A stretch of 17,138 bases of DNA from Neorhizobium sp. UBA7851 (GCA_002500765.1 DLSX01000035.1:6510-23647), one strand, 5' to 3'; positions 7,282 through 14,877 are shown, numbered from the stretch's first letter. Notes: generated by a model not told the origin, from the sequence alone. A program made the numbers and translations.

Positions 7282-8112
7282 TCAGCCGCCCTTGACGGCG
7301 CCGGCGGTAAGGCCCGCGACGATCTGTTTCTGGGCAAACATGGTCAGCACCAGAACCGGCAGGGTGACGATCAGCGCTGCAGCGGCCAGCGGCCCCCAGC
7401 TGACCTGCTCGAAGGAGAGCATGTTGTAGACGGCCACCGGCAGGGTTCGCGTTTCGCGGCTGGCGAGCACGATGCCGAAGACAAAGTTGTTCCAGGAAAA
7501 AATCACCGCCAGGATGAAGGCAACGACGATGCCGGGCTTGGCGATCGGCAGCGCCACGAGGCGAAAGACCTGCCAGGACGTTGCACCATCGATGCTCGCA
7601 GCCTCCTCCAGCTCCTTCGGGGTCGTCTCGAAATAACCGATCATGATCCACACGACGATCGGCACGGTGACGACCAGATGGATGATGATCTGCGGCCAAA
7701 GCGTGCCGAGCAGGTTCATCCATTGGAACAGCAGGAAGAGTGGGATCAGGAACGACAGGCCGGGCGTCATGCGGGCGATCATGATCACCATCGCCGCCTT
7801 TTCGGCCTTCAGCCGCGCGATGCCGTAACCGGCCGGAACGCCGATCACGAGGGCAAGAAGGGTGGCAGCGCCGGTGACAAGGATCGAGTTCCAGAAATAG
7901 AGGAGGAAATTGTTCTCCTCGAACACTTTCGCATAGTTGGACCAGGCGATGTTTTCCGGGATCAGGATCGGAGGATAGGCGCCGTTGTCGATCTCGTATT
8001 TGAGCGACAGCGAGATCATCCAGACGAAGAACAGGATGACCGGCGAGATCATCACCAGGGCGACGAAGAAAAGGCCCAGACGGTTCCACATTCTATGGGT
8101 GATTTTGGGCAT
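7282..8112 (-). CDS. CUT1-family sugar ABC transporter permease (MalG-like)
   Basis: A 276-residue inner-membrane protein with about six hydrophobic segments, the first being the N-terminal LGLFFVALVMISPVILFFVWMI. The permease EAA motif (EEAASIDGATSWQVFRLVALP), which contacts the ATPase, lies in the C-terminal half. Length and N-terminal shape fit the MalG-like partner of a CUT1 pair. A GTG at 8115 and an ATG at 8112 are both possible; the ATG is preferred because GGAGG is seven bases upstream of it. The start overlaps the stop of the preceding permease (TGATG), which implies translational coupling. Confidence 0.92.
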   Translation of the reverse strand: MPKITHRMWNRLGLFFVALVMISPVILFFVWMISLSLKYEIDNGAYPPILIPENIAWSNYAKVFEENNFLLYFWNSILVTGAATLLALVIGVPAGYGIARLKAEKAAMVIMIARMTPGLSFLIPLFLLFQWMNLLGTLWPQIIIHLVVTVPIVVWIMIGYFETTPKELEEAASIDGATSWQVFRLVALPIAKPGIVVAFILAVIFSWNNFVFGIVLASRETRTLPVAVYNMLSFEQVSWGPLAAAALIVTLPVLVLTMFAQKQIVAGLTAGAVKGG

Positions 8113-9050
8113 CACCTGTCCTCCATATCCGACCAGTTGGTGCGCGCGCGAACCATCATCAGAACGAAGGAGAGCGCGATGATGACGAAGAAGAAGACAA
8201 CCGCCATGGCCGAGCCGTAACCGATGTCGTAATAGGAGAAGGCGGTGTTGTAGAGATAGATGTTGATCGTCTCCGACGCCGTACCCGGCCCGCCCTGCGT
8301 CATCGCATAGATGATGTCGAAGCTCTTCACCGCATCGATCGAGCGGATGATGACACCGATCATCAGGAAGGGCGCGATCATCGGCAGCGTCAGGTAACGG
8401 AACTTCTGCCAGGCATTTGCGCCGTCGATTTCCGCACTCTCATAGGGTTCGCGCGGAACGGCGGCCAGACCGCCGAGCACGATCAGCATGATCAGCGGCG
8501 TCCATTGCCAGGTCTCGACCAGAACCAGCGCCGGAATGACGGTCGACTGGTTATAGATCCATTCCTGCGCGCCGATGCCGATCAGCGACAGCAGATAGTT
8601 GAGCACGCCGAGCTGCGGGTGGAACATCATCGTCCAGACGAGCGCGATCGCAACCGGCGTCGCCATCATCGGCATGACGAAGACACCGCGCAGGAAACCG
8701 CGCAACGGGAATTCACCGTCGAAGATGAGAGCTGCAAGCGTCCCGAGGATCAGCGGCGCGATAACCGACAGAGCCGTATAGACCAGCGTATGCCACATGG
8801 ATTCCCAGAACCGCATGTCGCCGGCAAGCCGGATGTAATTGTCGAGACCGGCAAATGTCTGTTCCTGTCCGAGCGTCCACGAATTGACGCTCATCCAGAG
8901 GGTAAACACCCAGGGGAATACGATGACCGCGCCGATAACCACCAAGGCAGGCACGACGAAGGGCCAATAATTGGGAGCAAGCCTTTGCGGCTTGCCCCCC
9001 TTTGCGGCCAGTTCCCTGGCCGCGGTGGGTTCTATGGTCACGGAAGCCAT
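8112..9050 (-). CDS. CUT1-family sugar ABC transporter permease (MalF-like)
   Basis: A 312-residue inner-membrane protein with about six transmembrane segments, beginning with WPFVVPALVVIGAVIVFPWVF near residues 29-49. The EAA loop ESAEIDGANAWQKFRYLTLP is in the C-terminal half and docks on the ATPase. The N-terminal cytoplasmic extension and size fit the MalF-like/UgpA-like partner. Its ATG overlaps the binding-protein stop by one base (TAATG), so the genes are translationally coupled. It forms a heterodimeric channel with the following permease. Confidence 0.92.
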   Translation of the reverse strand: MASVTIEPTAARELAAKGGKPQRLAPNYWPFVVPALVVIGAVIVFPWVFTLWMSVNSWTLGQEQTFAGLDNYIRLAGDMRFWESMWHTLVYTALSVIAPLILGTLAALIFDGEFPLRGFLRGVFVMPMMATPVAIALVWTMMFHPQLGVLNYLLSLIGIGAQEWIYNQSTVIPALVLVETWQWTPLIMLIVLGGLAAVPREPYESAEIDGANAWQKFRYLTLPMIAPFLMIGVIIRSIDAVKSFDIIYAMTQGGPGTASETINIYLYNTAFSYYDIGYGSAMAVVFFFVIIALSFVLMMVRARTNWSDMEDR

Positions 9051-10381
9051 TATCCCTCGCTTCGGGCAAGCACCGGCTCGAACTGAGCGGTTGCCGATTC
9101 CAGTTCCTTCGCGGGATCGGCACCGCCGATCATGTTGGTGAGGCCGACCCCGTAAATGTCGCGGAATTCCGTGACCGGGATGATGACCGGGAGCGCGAGC
9201 TGCGAGATCTTGGCCGAAGCGGCGACCGCATCCACCCAGGCTGCCGGCATCTTGACGCCCTCGCGCACTTTGGCGTCCTCGAGGATCGACTGGCGGAAGG
9301 GCACGCCGGCACCGGCCTGCAGCAGACGGGCACCCATTTCATGGGAGATCGCCCATTGGCAGAACAGATAGGCGGCTTCCTTGTTCTTGCTGGCGGCGGT
9401 AACACCGATACCGTCACCGGTCGTTGCGGCTGCCTGCGCCTTCGGGCCCGCCGGCATGACGCCGTAACCGACCTTGCCGACGACACGCGACTTCTGCGGA
9501 TCTTCGATCGGCGGTGCGAAACCGACGCCGTCGAACCACATGCCGATCTTGCCCTGCAGGAATGCGGACTGTGCCTCGGCCCAGTTGAAGCCCGAAACGC
9601 CGACCGGTGCAGACTTGGACATCAGCCGCTGATAGAGCTTGGCCGCCTCGACAGCCCCTTCGGATGTCGTATTGAGCTTGCCGCTGGCATCGAGCGGGGT
9701 CGCGCCATAACCCAGCATGAACGAGGTCCAGACCGGCGTATTGGCGTTTTTCAGACCGCGGGCAACGAAGCCGTAAGTGCCGGCATCTTTGTCGGTCAGC
9801 GCTTCGGCAGCCGTCACCATCTCATCAAAGGTCGTCGGATATTTCAGGCCCTTCTTTTCGAAGAGTTCCTTGTTCCAGTAGACGATCCAGTAATCCACCG
9901 AGAAGGGCAGCGTGCGCAGCTTGCCGTCGGCATCCTTGGCGAATGACAGTCCGGCCTCGGCGAAATCGCCTTCGGTGAGCGACGGATCGGTCAGCGACGG
10001 GTCCTTGAAATAATCGGAAAGATCGGCCAGCCAACCGCCCTTTTCGAACTGACGTTTCTGAACGTGATAGCTCAGATGCACGACGTCGAAGCTCGGGCGA
10101 CCGGACGACAGTTCGATCGTCGTCTTCTGGCGCTGCTGCTGTTCCGGCGTTGCCTCGGCATTGACCTTAATCCCGGTCAGCGCCTCGAATTCGCTGATAT
10201 ATTTCAGGATTGTTTCGCCGCGCGGGCTCTTGACGAGGTTCACTTCCAGCGTCGTGCCGGCAAAGCGCTTCCAGTCGACCGCGGCAGACGCCGGGCGTGC
10301 TCCGATCAGCCCGGCAGCACCGAGTGCTGCCGATCCCGCCAGAAAGCTCCGGCGCGTCGGGGTAAAGAACGAAGATGTCAT
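9050..10381 (-). CDS. CUT1-family sugar-binding protein, Tat-exported
   Basis: A 443-residue periplasmic binding protein of the extracellular solute-binding family 1 (MalE/UgpB type) that captures the sugar for the adjoining permeases. The N-terminus has a twin-arginine motif (TRRSFLAG at about residues 8-15), a hydrophobic stretch and a probable cleavage after ASA near residue 33, so it is likely exported folded by the Tat system. The mature part has the family pattern, for example LEVNLVKSPRGETILKYISEFEALTGIKV and WNKELFEKKGLKYPTTFDEM. The start at 10381 has AGGAGGG a few bases upstream; an in-frame ATG 36 bases earlier has no such support. Ligand unknown. Its place beside the isomerase and kinase genes suggests a monosaccharide or small glycoside. 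Confidence 0.92.
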   Translation of the reverse strand: MTSSFFTPTRRSFLAGSAALGAAGLIGARPASAAVDWKRFAGTTLEVNLVKSPRGETILKYISEFEALTGIKVNAEATPEQQQRQKTTIELSSGRPSFDVVHLSYHVQKRQFEKGGWLADLSDYFKDPSLTDPSLTEGDFAEAGLSFAKDADGKLRTLPFSVDYWIVYWNKELFEKKGLKYPTTFDEMVTAAEALTDKDAGTYGFVARGLKNANTPVWTSFMLGYGATPLDASGKLNTTSEGAVEAAKLYQRLMSKSAPVGVSGFNWAEAQSAFLQGKIGMWFDGVGFAPPIEDPQKSRVVGKVGYGVMPAGPKAQAAATTGDGIGVTAASKNKEAAYLFCQWAISHEMGARLLQAGAGVPFRQSILEDAKVREGVKMPAAWVDAVAASAKISQLALPVIIPVTEFRDIYGVGLTNMIGGADPAKELESATAQFEPVLARSEG

Positions 10382-10401
10382 ATTTCCCTCCTCTTGGTTT
10401 C

Positions 10402-10423
10402 GCCGGGATCTCCTCATCCCGGC
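10402..10423 (-). promoter_or_regulatory. Stem-loop between regulator and binding-protein genes
   Basis: Perfect 8-bp stem GCCGGGAT (10402-10409) and ATCCCGGC (10416-10423) with a six-base loop, lying between the GntR stop and the ribosome-binding site of the binding-protein gene. No T-run follows in the direction of transcription, so it is unlikely to be a strong terminator. It may protect the 5' end of a processed mRNA and so raise the amount of binding protein over the regulator. Confidence 0.45.
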
Positions 10424-10434
10424 TTCGCATGTAT

Positions 10435-11109
10435 TTAAAGTCTCAAGGCACGATCCCTTGCATGGCCGATATGCTTGACGAGCGCCTCGACGGCATCGTT
10501 TGCGGATCGGCTCTGGATCGCTTTCAGCACTGCCATATGCTCGCCCATGACGGGGCCGACGCGGCCGTTGATGCGAAAGCGTTCCTGATTGATAAGGCGC
10601 ATCTTGATCGAATTGACCCGATAGACGTTCCAGATGATCGAATTGTCGAGAGCAGCGACAAAGGCATCATGCATGCCCCAATCCACCGCCTGCGCCCGGG
10701 CATCCAGCTCGGGCGTCTCATTTCCGGATGAAATCGCCTCCTCGACCTCGCGATGCTGGCGAACAAGCATTTCGATCGTTTCGTCGGAAGCCGTCTGGGC
10801 AAACAGCGCGACAGCCTCCCTTTCGAGAAACACGCGAAGCTGAAACGCCTCGCGGATCAGGTTCAGGTCGATATGGGCGATCTGCAGGCCACGCTGCGGC
10901 ACGGTCTTGATCAGCCCTTCGGCCTCCAGCCGCGGAATGAGTTCGCGGATGGCGCCGAGCGTAAGGCCGGTCAACTCGACCAGATGACGTTGTGAGACGA
11001 ACTGTCCCGGGCGCACGTCGCGCGCCAGGAGATGCCGGGTAAAGCTCTCGTAAGCCTTTTCCCTGAGCGTCGGCTCTTCCGTCAATTGGTCGTTGCGCTG
11101 ATCGATCAT
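10435..11109 (-). CDS. GntR-family transcriptional regulator, FadR/FCD subfamily
   Basis: A 224-residue regulator. A winged helix-turn-helix domain covers about residues 14-75 (FVSQRHLVELTGLTLGAIRELIPRLEAEGLI). An all-helical FCD effector domain covers about 85-215. Probable metal or ligand ligands in the FCD domain are Asp143/His147 in DWGMHDAF, His191 in GEHMAVL and His213 in VKHIGHA. ATG at 11109 is chosen because the wHTH begins soon after and the upstream in-frame sequence is unlike the family and overlaps the aldolase gene. The gene lies 31 bases after the aldolase stop and 53 bases before the binding-protein start, so it is part of the operon it presumably represses. The inducer is probably the transported sugar or a pathway intermediate. 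Confidence 0.9.
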   Translation of the reverse strand: MIDQRNDQLTEEPTLREKAYESFTRHLLARDVRPGQFVSQRHLVELTGLTLGAIRELIPRLEAEGLIKTVPQRGLQIAHIDLNLIREAFQLRVFLEREAVALFAQTASDETIEMLVRQHREVEEAISSGNETPELDARAQAVDWGMHDAFVAALDNSIIWNVYRVNSIKMRLINQERFRINGRVGPVMGEHMAVLKAIQSRSANDAVEALVKHIGHARDRALRL

Positions 11110-11140
11110 CGTCCTGTTCCTGGCATTGGGCCTCTCGGCC

Positions 11141-12022
11141 TCAGGCCGCTTTCGTCCGGAACAGGCCGTCGAAGACAAGCCCGAGCTGCTTCTGTCCGTC
11201 CTTCGATATAGAAAGCAGCGGAGCGCGAACTGCAAGCCAGTTATCGTCGCCAATCTGACGTGCAAGCACTGCTTTCACAGCCGGCGTGACCGGATATTTC
11301 AGCAGCTCGACGACGAAGTTCACCACGCGGGCATCGTCGCGACCTTCATTCGCCATCGCGCCGATCTCATGCGGGGCGAAATTGGCCATGCCGGAGATCG
11401 CCCCCTGGCCGCCCATGCGCACACCTTCGGCCAGATGACGTTCGTCACCGATCAGAATGATCAGGTCCGAATGCGCCTTGAGAAGCTCCTGCGTATAAGG
11501 CCAGTCGCCGGAGGAATCCTTCACGCCGGTCACAATGCCGGGGAAAGCCTGCTTCAGCCGGCCGACCAGCGAAACGCTGAGCGGCACCATCGTGACGGAG
11601 GGGATGTTGTAGACAATGACATCACGCGCCAGCTTGCCGAGATCCTTGAAGACCTTCGAATACCAGCCGAAAAGCCCGTCATCGCTGACATTCTTGAAAT
11701 AGGATGGCGGCGCCAACAGAATGTTGCGCACACCCCTTGAAAGCGCCTGGGACGATTGAAGTGCTGCATCTTCCGCAGCATCCACCAGAACGCCGACGAC
11801 GATCTTCTCAGGCGCGATGCCTGCCTCGATGAAAGCAGCCAGCACGCTCTCGCGTTCCTGGGTGCCGATGGACGACCCTTCGCCGGTCGTGCCGAACAGG
11901 GTGCAGCTCGCACAACCTGCGTCCAGACTACGCTTGGCCTGGGCGATCATCATGTCGATAAGTATTTCGCCATTCTGATCGAAAGGCGTGGTCAGAGCGA
12001 CGGAAAGTCCGAAGCGTGTCAT
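11141..12022 (-). CDS. DapA-family (class I) aldolase/lyase
   Basis: A 293-residue TIM-barrel enzyme of the dihydrodipicolinate synthase/N-acetylneuraminate lyase family. Motifs are GTTGEGSS (44-51), which binds the carboxylate of a 2-oxo acid, Tyr138 in VIVYNIPSV, and the Schiff-base lysine Lys168 in VTGVKDSSGD. Family members make or cleave 2-oxo acids, including 2-keto-3-deoxy sugar acids. As first gene of a sugar operon, with no lysine genes near, it is probably not a true DapA. It more likely acts on a 2-keto-3-deoxy aldonate or a related acid. The ATG at 12022 has GGAGG seven bases upstream. No dehydratase or aldose dehydrogenase that would supply such a substrate is present in the window, so the role is unresolved. 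Confidence 0.85.
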   Translation of the reverse strand: MTRFGLSVALTTPFDQNGEILIDMMIAQAKRSLDAGCASCTLFGTTGEGSSIGTQERESVLAAFIEAGIAPEKIVVGVLVDAAEDAALQSSQALSRGVRNILLAPPSYFKNVSDDGLFGWYSKVFKDLGKLARDVIVYNIPSVTMVPLSVSLVGRLKQAFPGIVTGVKDSSGDWPYTQELLKAHSDLIILIGDERHLAEGVRMGGQGAISGMANFAPHEIGAMANEGRDDARVVNFVVELLKYPVTPAVKAVLARQIGDDNWLAVRAPLLSISKDGQKQLGLVFDGLFRTKAA

Positions 12023-12047
12023 TAGTCATCCTCCACTGATTACATCA

Positions 12048-12107
12048 ATCAAACACACTAACATGTCAGTCGTCAATGGATGATTTTTGATACTTGACCG
12101 TGGTCAA
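12048..12107 (-). promoter_or_regulatory. Promoter and candidate operators upstream of the aldolase operon
   Basis: A possible leftward promoter has -35 TTGACG (12076-12071), a 17-base spacer and -10 TTTGAT (12053-12048). Inside the spacer is a near-palindrome, CTAACATGTCAG (12058-12069, one mismatched pair). Upstream of the -35 is a perfect palindrome, TTGACC-GT-GGTCAA (12094-12107). Either could be bound by the GntR regulator encoded in the operon; the spacer site would block polymerase directly. The -10 match is only moderate and the assignment is by inspection. Confidence 0.45.
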
Positions 12108-12172
12108 ATCGAAGTGTGCGGCCAAATGCCGCTTATGGAAAAACGATCTCTGGAGACGCCGAAATATCCGCG

Positions 12173-13408
12173 TTAATCGGTCGAGCCTGCAATCCTCTGC
12201 TCAATGAGAGCAAAGGCGCAGGAAAGATGCCCTTCGAACACCAGCGAGGGCTCATCCGCCACGACCGTAAGTTCGGGCATACCCCCAAGCCGCACGACAT
12301 GGCTTTCTGCAAGCCCATCGCCCAGCCCCGTTTCCAGCAGGTCGTAATAGCGGCTACCAACTCCGGTAATGAAGACCGGCATCGGACCATGGAGGCTGAT
12401 CAGCCGTGAAAGACCGTTGCCAAGAGCCAGGCCCGCCTGCCGGAAAGCCCGGATCGCCTGCCGGCTGCCCTGCCTTGCCCTCACCGCAATCTTGTCGACC
12501 TCCGCGATCGGAACGAACTTGGCCGGCACCGTATCGGCCGGCACTTCGAAGGCGCTGCGCAGGATGGCATAAAAGCCCGCATAGGCTTCCACACACCCCC
12601 GCGCGCCACAGCGACAAAGACCGCCGTCTGCCGCATGCAGCATATGCCCGAAATTCGGCGCCTGTGTTTCGATCGAGCCTGAAGCTGAGATTTGCGCTAT
12701 ACCCAGCCCGATACTATGGCCCAGCGACAGCGCCGCCAGGCGTTTCCCGCCAGGGCGCAATGGCGTCACATCAGCCACCATCCGCTTCTGTTCGCGATCC
12801 ATCAATGCTCCGGCAACCAGCAAGGTCTCGTTATTGAGCAAGACGCGCCAGCCCGGCTCCATGGCACGCGAAAAATCGACCGACTGCACACCGAAGACCG
12901 GCGACCAAACCAGCACCGGCCGCTGCGGATCGACCAGCCCTTTGCTGCTGACGGAAGCAAGTAGCAACTGCTCGTGACCGATACGCGAACGGTCAAGCAG
13001 CCGCAGCAATGCTGTCGAAATCCGCGAGAGAAACAGTTCCGGACCACCCTCGCCCCGCGGCTCGACAAACCGGTCGAGCAGTGTCCCCGCATAATCGATC
13101 AGCGAATATTCGATACTGTCGGAGGAGATGACGAGCAGCGCCAGATAGCCATAATCCCGGCGCTGTGAAAGCAGCATCCGCGGCCGCCCTCGCCCGGCAA
13201 TCGACTGGCTTTCGCTGCGCTCGATAACGCCTGCCCGTTCCAGATCGGCGGTGATGGCAGAGACCGTTGCTGACGCCAGACCTGTCATATCGGAAATTTG
13301 CGTATGCGCCATCGCACCGTGACGCCGCAAGGCCGAAAGCACCAGCGCACTGTTCTGCTGGCGCACCAGTTCCGGGCTCGATTTGGCCGATATCGGCACC
13401 CGTTCCAT
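12173..13408 (-). CDS. ROK-family transcriptional repressor (XylR/NagC-like)
   Basis: A 411-residue repressor. An N-terminal helix-turn-helix domain spans about residues 15-75 (HTQISDMTGLASATVSAITADLERAGVIE). The rest is a ROK sugar-binding domain, with the zinc motif CRCGARGCVEAYA at 265-277 and a preceding GHMLH. The sequence at 191-195 is LNNET: the catalytic aspartate of ROK kinases is missing, so it should bind sugar without phosphorylating it. It is divergent from xylF and probably represses the xylose-type transporter in the absence of ligand, and itself too. The start is not certain: ATG at 13408 has GGAAGG almost touching it, while a GTG three codons downstream (13399) has better spacing. 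An in-frame extension upstream to 13570 has no family-like sequence and runs over the operator. Xylose as ligand is inferred from the neighbour. Confidence 0.85.
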   Translation of the reverse strand: MERVPISAKSSPELVRQQNSALVLSALRRHGAMAHTQISDMTGLASATVSAITADLERAGVIERSESQSIAGRGRPRMLLSQRRDYGYLALLVISSDSIEYSLIDYAGTLLDRFVEPRGEGGPELFLSRISTALLRLLDRSRIGHEQLLLASVSSKGLVDPQRPVLVWSPVFGVQSVDFSRAMEPGWRVLLNNETLLVAGALMDREQKRMVADVTPLRPGGKRLAALSLGHSIGLGIAQISASGSIETQAPNFGHMLHAADGGLCRCGARGCVEAYAGFYAILRSAFEVPADTVPAKFVPIAEVDKIAVRARQGSRQAIRAFRQAGLALGNGLSRLISLHGPMPVFITGVGSRYYDLLETGLGDGLAESHVVRLGGMPELTVVADEPSLVFEGHLSCAFALIEQRIAGSTD

Positions 13409-13611
13409 TCCTTCCGCGCCCTGTCCGCGTGAGAGACGGAAGCGACGCAACCATAGTCTGCAAAGACCGAATTGACACCTATCAAATTCTCTGCCATCAA
13501 TTTTCTCGACTGTCGAGAAAAAAGCAATTGCGCTGTTTCCGACGGGCCATCTGGTGGGGGAGAAAGGCAATGGAGGTTGCCTCGCCCATCGTCACTCGGG
13601 AGGAGGATAAG
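13409..13611. promoter_or_regulatory. Divergent control region between ROK repressor and xylF, with palindromic operator at 13501-13521
   Basis: The gap holds a perfect palindrome: arm TTTTCTCGAC (13501-13510), a single central T, and arm GTCGAGAAAA (13512-13521). It is the obvious operator for the adjacent repressor. A consensus -35 TTGACA (13472-13477) lies upstream for rightward transcription, with only a weak -10 near 13495-13501, so the operator would overlap the start region of the xylF promoter. The xylF ribosome-binding site AGGAGG is at 13601-13606. No gene is seen in this stretch. Confidence 0.7.
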
Positions 13612-14652
13612 ATGAAAGCTATCACCAAGCTGATGGTCGGGACGGCTATGCTTGTTGCCATGCACGGTGCGGCGATCGCCGCTGATGTCGTGGTCGGCGT
13701 GTCCTGGTCGAACTTTCAGGAAGAACGCTGGAAGACCGACGAAGCCGCGATCAAGAAGGCGCTTGCCGCCGCAGGCGCCAAGTATATTTCCGCCGACGCC
13801 CAGTCGTCCGCATCCAAGCAGCTGACCGACGTGGAATCGCTGATCTCACAGGGTGCCACCGCCCTGATCGTGCTGGCACAGGACAGCGACGCCATCGGAC
13901 CGGCAGTCGAGAAGGCCACGGCCGAAGGCATCCCGGTCGTCGGTTACGACCGCCTGATCGAAAATCCGGACGCCTTCTACATCACCTTCGACAACAAGGA
14001 AGTCGGCCGCATGCAGGCCGAGGGCGTCTTCAAGGTGAAGCCGGAAGGCAATTACGTCTTCATCAAAGGCTCGTCCTCCGATCCGAATGCGGACTTCCTT
14101 TTCGCCGGCCAGATGGAAGTGCTGAAATCAGCCATCGATAGCGGCAAGATCAAGAATGTCGGCGAAGCCTATACCGATGGCTGGAAGCCTGAAAACGCCC
14201 AGAAGAACATGGAACAGTTCCTCACCAAGGCGAACAACAAGATCGATGCGGTCGTGGCATCCAACGACGGCACCGCCGGCGGCGCGATTGCAGCGCTCGA
14301 TGCGCAGGGCCTTGCAGGCTCGGTTCCGGTGTCAGGCCAGGATGCCGACAAGGCGGCGCTGAACCGCGTGGCGCTGGGCACCCAGACGGTATCCGTCTGG
14401 AAAGACAGCCGCGAACTCGGCAAGAATGCCGCCGAAATCGCGCTTGAACTCGCTTCCGGCAAGAAGCTTACCGAGATCAAGGGCGTGCAGGTCTTCGAAG
14501 GCGGCCCGAAAAAACAGAAGATGCAATCCGTCTTCCTCAAACCCCAGCCGATCACCCAGGACAACCTCAACCTGGTCATCGATGCCGGCTGGATCACCAA
14601 GGCGGAAGCCTGCCAAGGCGTCAAGGCAGGTTCGGTCGCGGCCTGCAAGTGA
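13612..14652 (+). CDS. xylF: D-xylose ABC transporter substrate-binding protein
   Basis: A 346-residue periplasmic binding protein of the ribose/xylose (CUT2) family. A Sec signal peptide covers about residues 1-23 (MKAITKLMVGTAMLVAMHGA, cleavage at AIA-AD). The mature protein has XylF hallmarks: VVVGVSWSNFQEERWKTDE at the start, GYDRLIENPDAFYITFDN, GRMQAEGV, and SGQDADKAALNRVALGTQTV in the second lobe. It should bind D-xylose, and possibly other pentoses, and deliver it to XylH. ATG at 13612 has AGGAGG five bases upstream; an in-frame ATG at 13570 would place residues unlike a signal peptide first. It is followed by a hairpin and repeat before xylH. Family and name are firm; the exact sugar range is not shown. 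Confidence 0.92.
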   Translation: MKAITKLMVGTAMLVAMHGAAIAADVVVGVSWSNFQEERWKTDEAAIKKALAAAGAKYISADAQSSASKQLTDVESLISQGATALIVLAQDSDAIGPAVEKATAEGIPVVGYDRLIENPDAFYITFDNKEVGRMQAEGVFKVKPEGNYVFIKGSSSDPNADFLFAGQMEVLKSAIDSGKIKNVGEAYTDGWKPENAQKNMEQFLTKANNKIDAVVASNDGTAGGAIAALDAQGLAGSVPVSGQDADKAALNRVALGTQTVSVWKDSRELGKNAAEIALELASGKKLTEIKGVQVFEGGPKKQKMQSVFLKPQPITQDNLNLVIDAGWITKAEACQGVKAGSVAACK

Positions 14653-14671
14653 GGCTTTTCCGCTGACGAGA

Positions 14672-14700
14672 CCGGCGCTGCAGGGATTATGCAGCGTCGG
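14672..14700 (+). terminator. Stem-loop after xylF, attenuator or mRNA-stabilising hairpin
   Basis: Stem CCGGCGCTGC (14672-14681) pairs with GCAGCGTCGG (14691-14700), ten pairs with one G-U in RNA, and a nine-base loop. It lies 19 bases after the xylF stop and is followed by CTTTGG, a weak T-run. A partial stop here would give more binding protein than membrane components, a common arrangement in such operons. Confidence 0.5.
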
Positions 14701-14732
14701 CTTTGGAATGAGGCCGGCGCCACACACTCCCG

Positions 14733-14877
14733 CTAATCTCCCCCCTTGAGGGGGAGATGTCAGCGAAGCTGACAGAGAGGGGTGAGCAACGGTGCAGCAA
14801 CTCTGAAGGCAAGCATATGAGGACGCGTTACCCCCCTCTGCACTGCCGGGCATCTCCCCCTCAAGGGGGGAGATTAG
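14733..14877. repeat. RIME-like element with 27-bp perfect terminal inverted repeats
   Basis: The 27 bases at 14733-14759 are the exact reverse complement of those at 14851-14877. Each arm is itself nearly palindromic (CCCCCTTGAGGGGG core). Just inside the left arm is a small hairpin, TCAGC-GAA-GCTGA (14760-14772). The inner parts (AGAGAGGGGTGAG and TTACCCCCCTCT) are also partly complementary, so the whole 145 bases could fold into one long structure. The right half resembles the copy at 6036-6080. This fits the rhizobial intergenic mosaic repeats. No transposase is present. Confidence 0.8.

Noticed and set aside
7276..8220. 314-codon + strand open frame opposite the permease genes
   Set aside because: Its composition is rich in Asp, His, Arg and Gln, as expected from reading a membrane-protein gene backwards. 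No family features.
12118..12132. GCGGC-CAAAT-GCCGC hairpin as terminator of the ROK gene
   Set aside because: The stem is only five pairs and no T-run follows in the leftward direction, so it is too weak to claim.
13409..13570. N-terminal extension of the ROK repressor to 13570
   Set aside because: The extra 54 residues have no ROK or HTH character and would cover the palindromic operator; the helix-turn-helix domain begins right after the ATG at 13408.
14733..14877. Insertion sequence or MITE with transposase-driven ends
   Set aside because: No transposase and no clear target-site duplication is visible; the arms are internally palindromic and a related copy lies in another intergenic gap, which fits a rhizobial intergenic repeat better.
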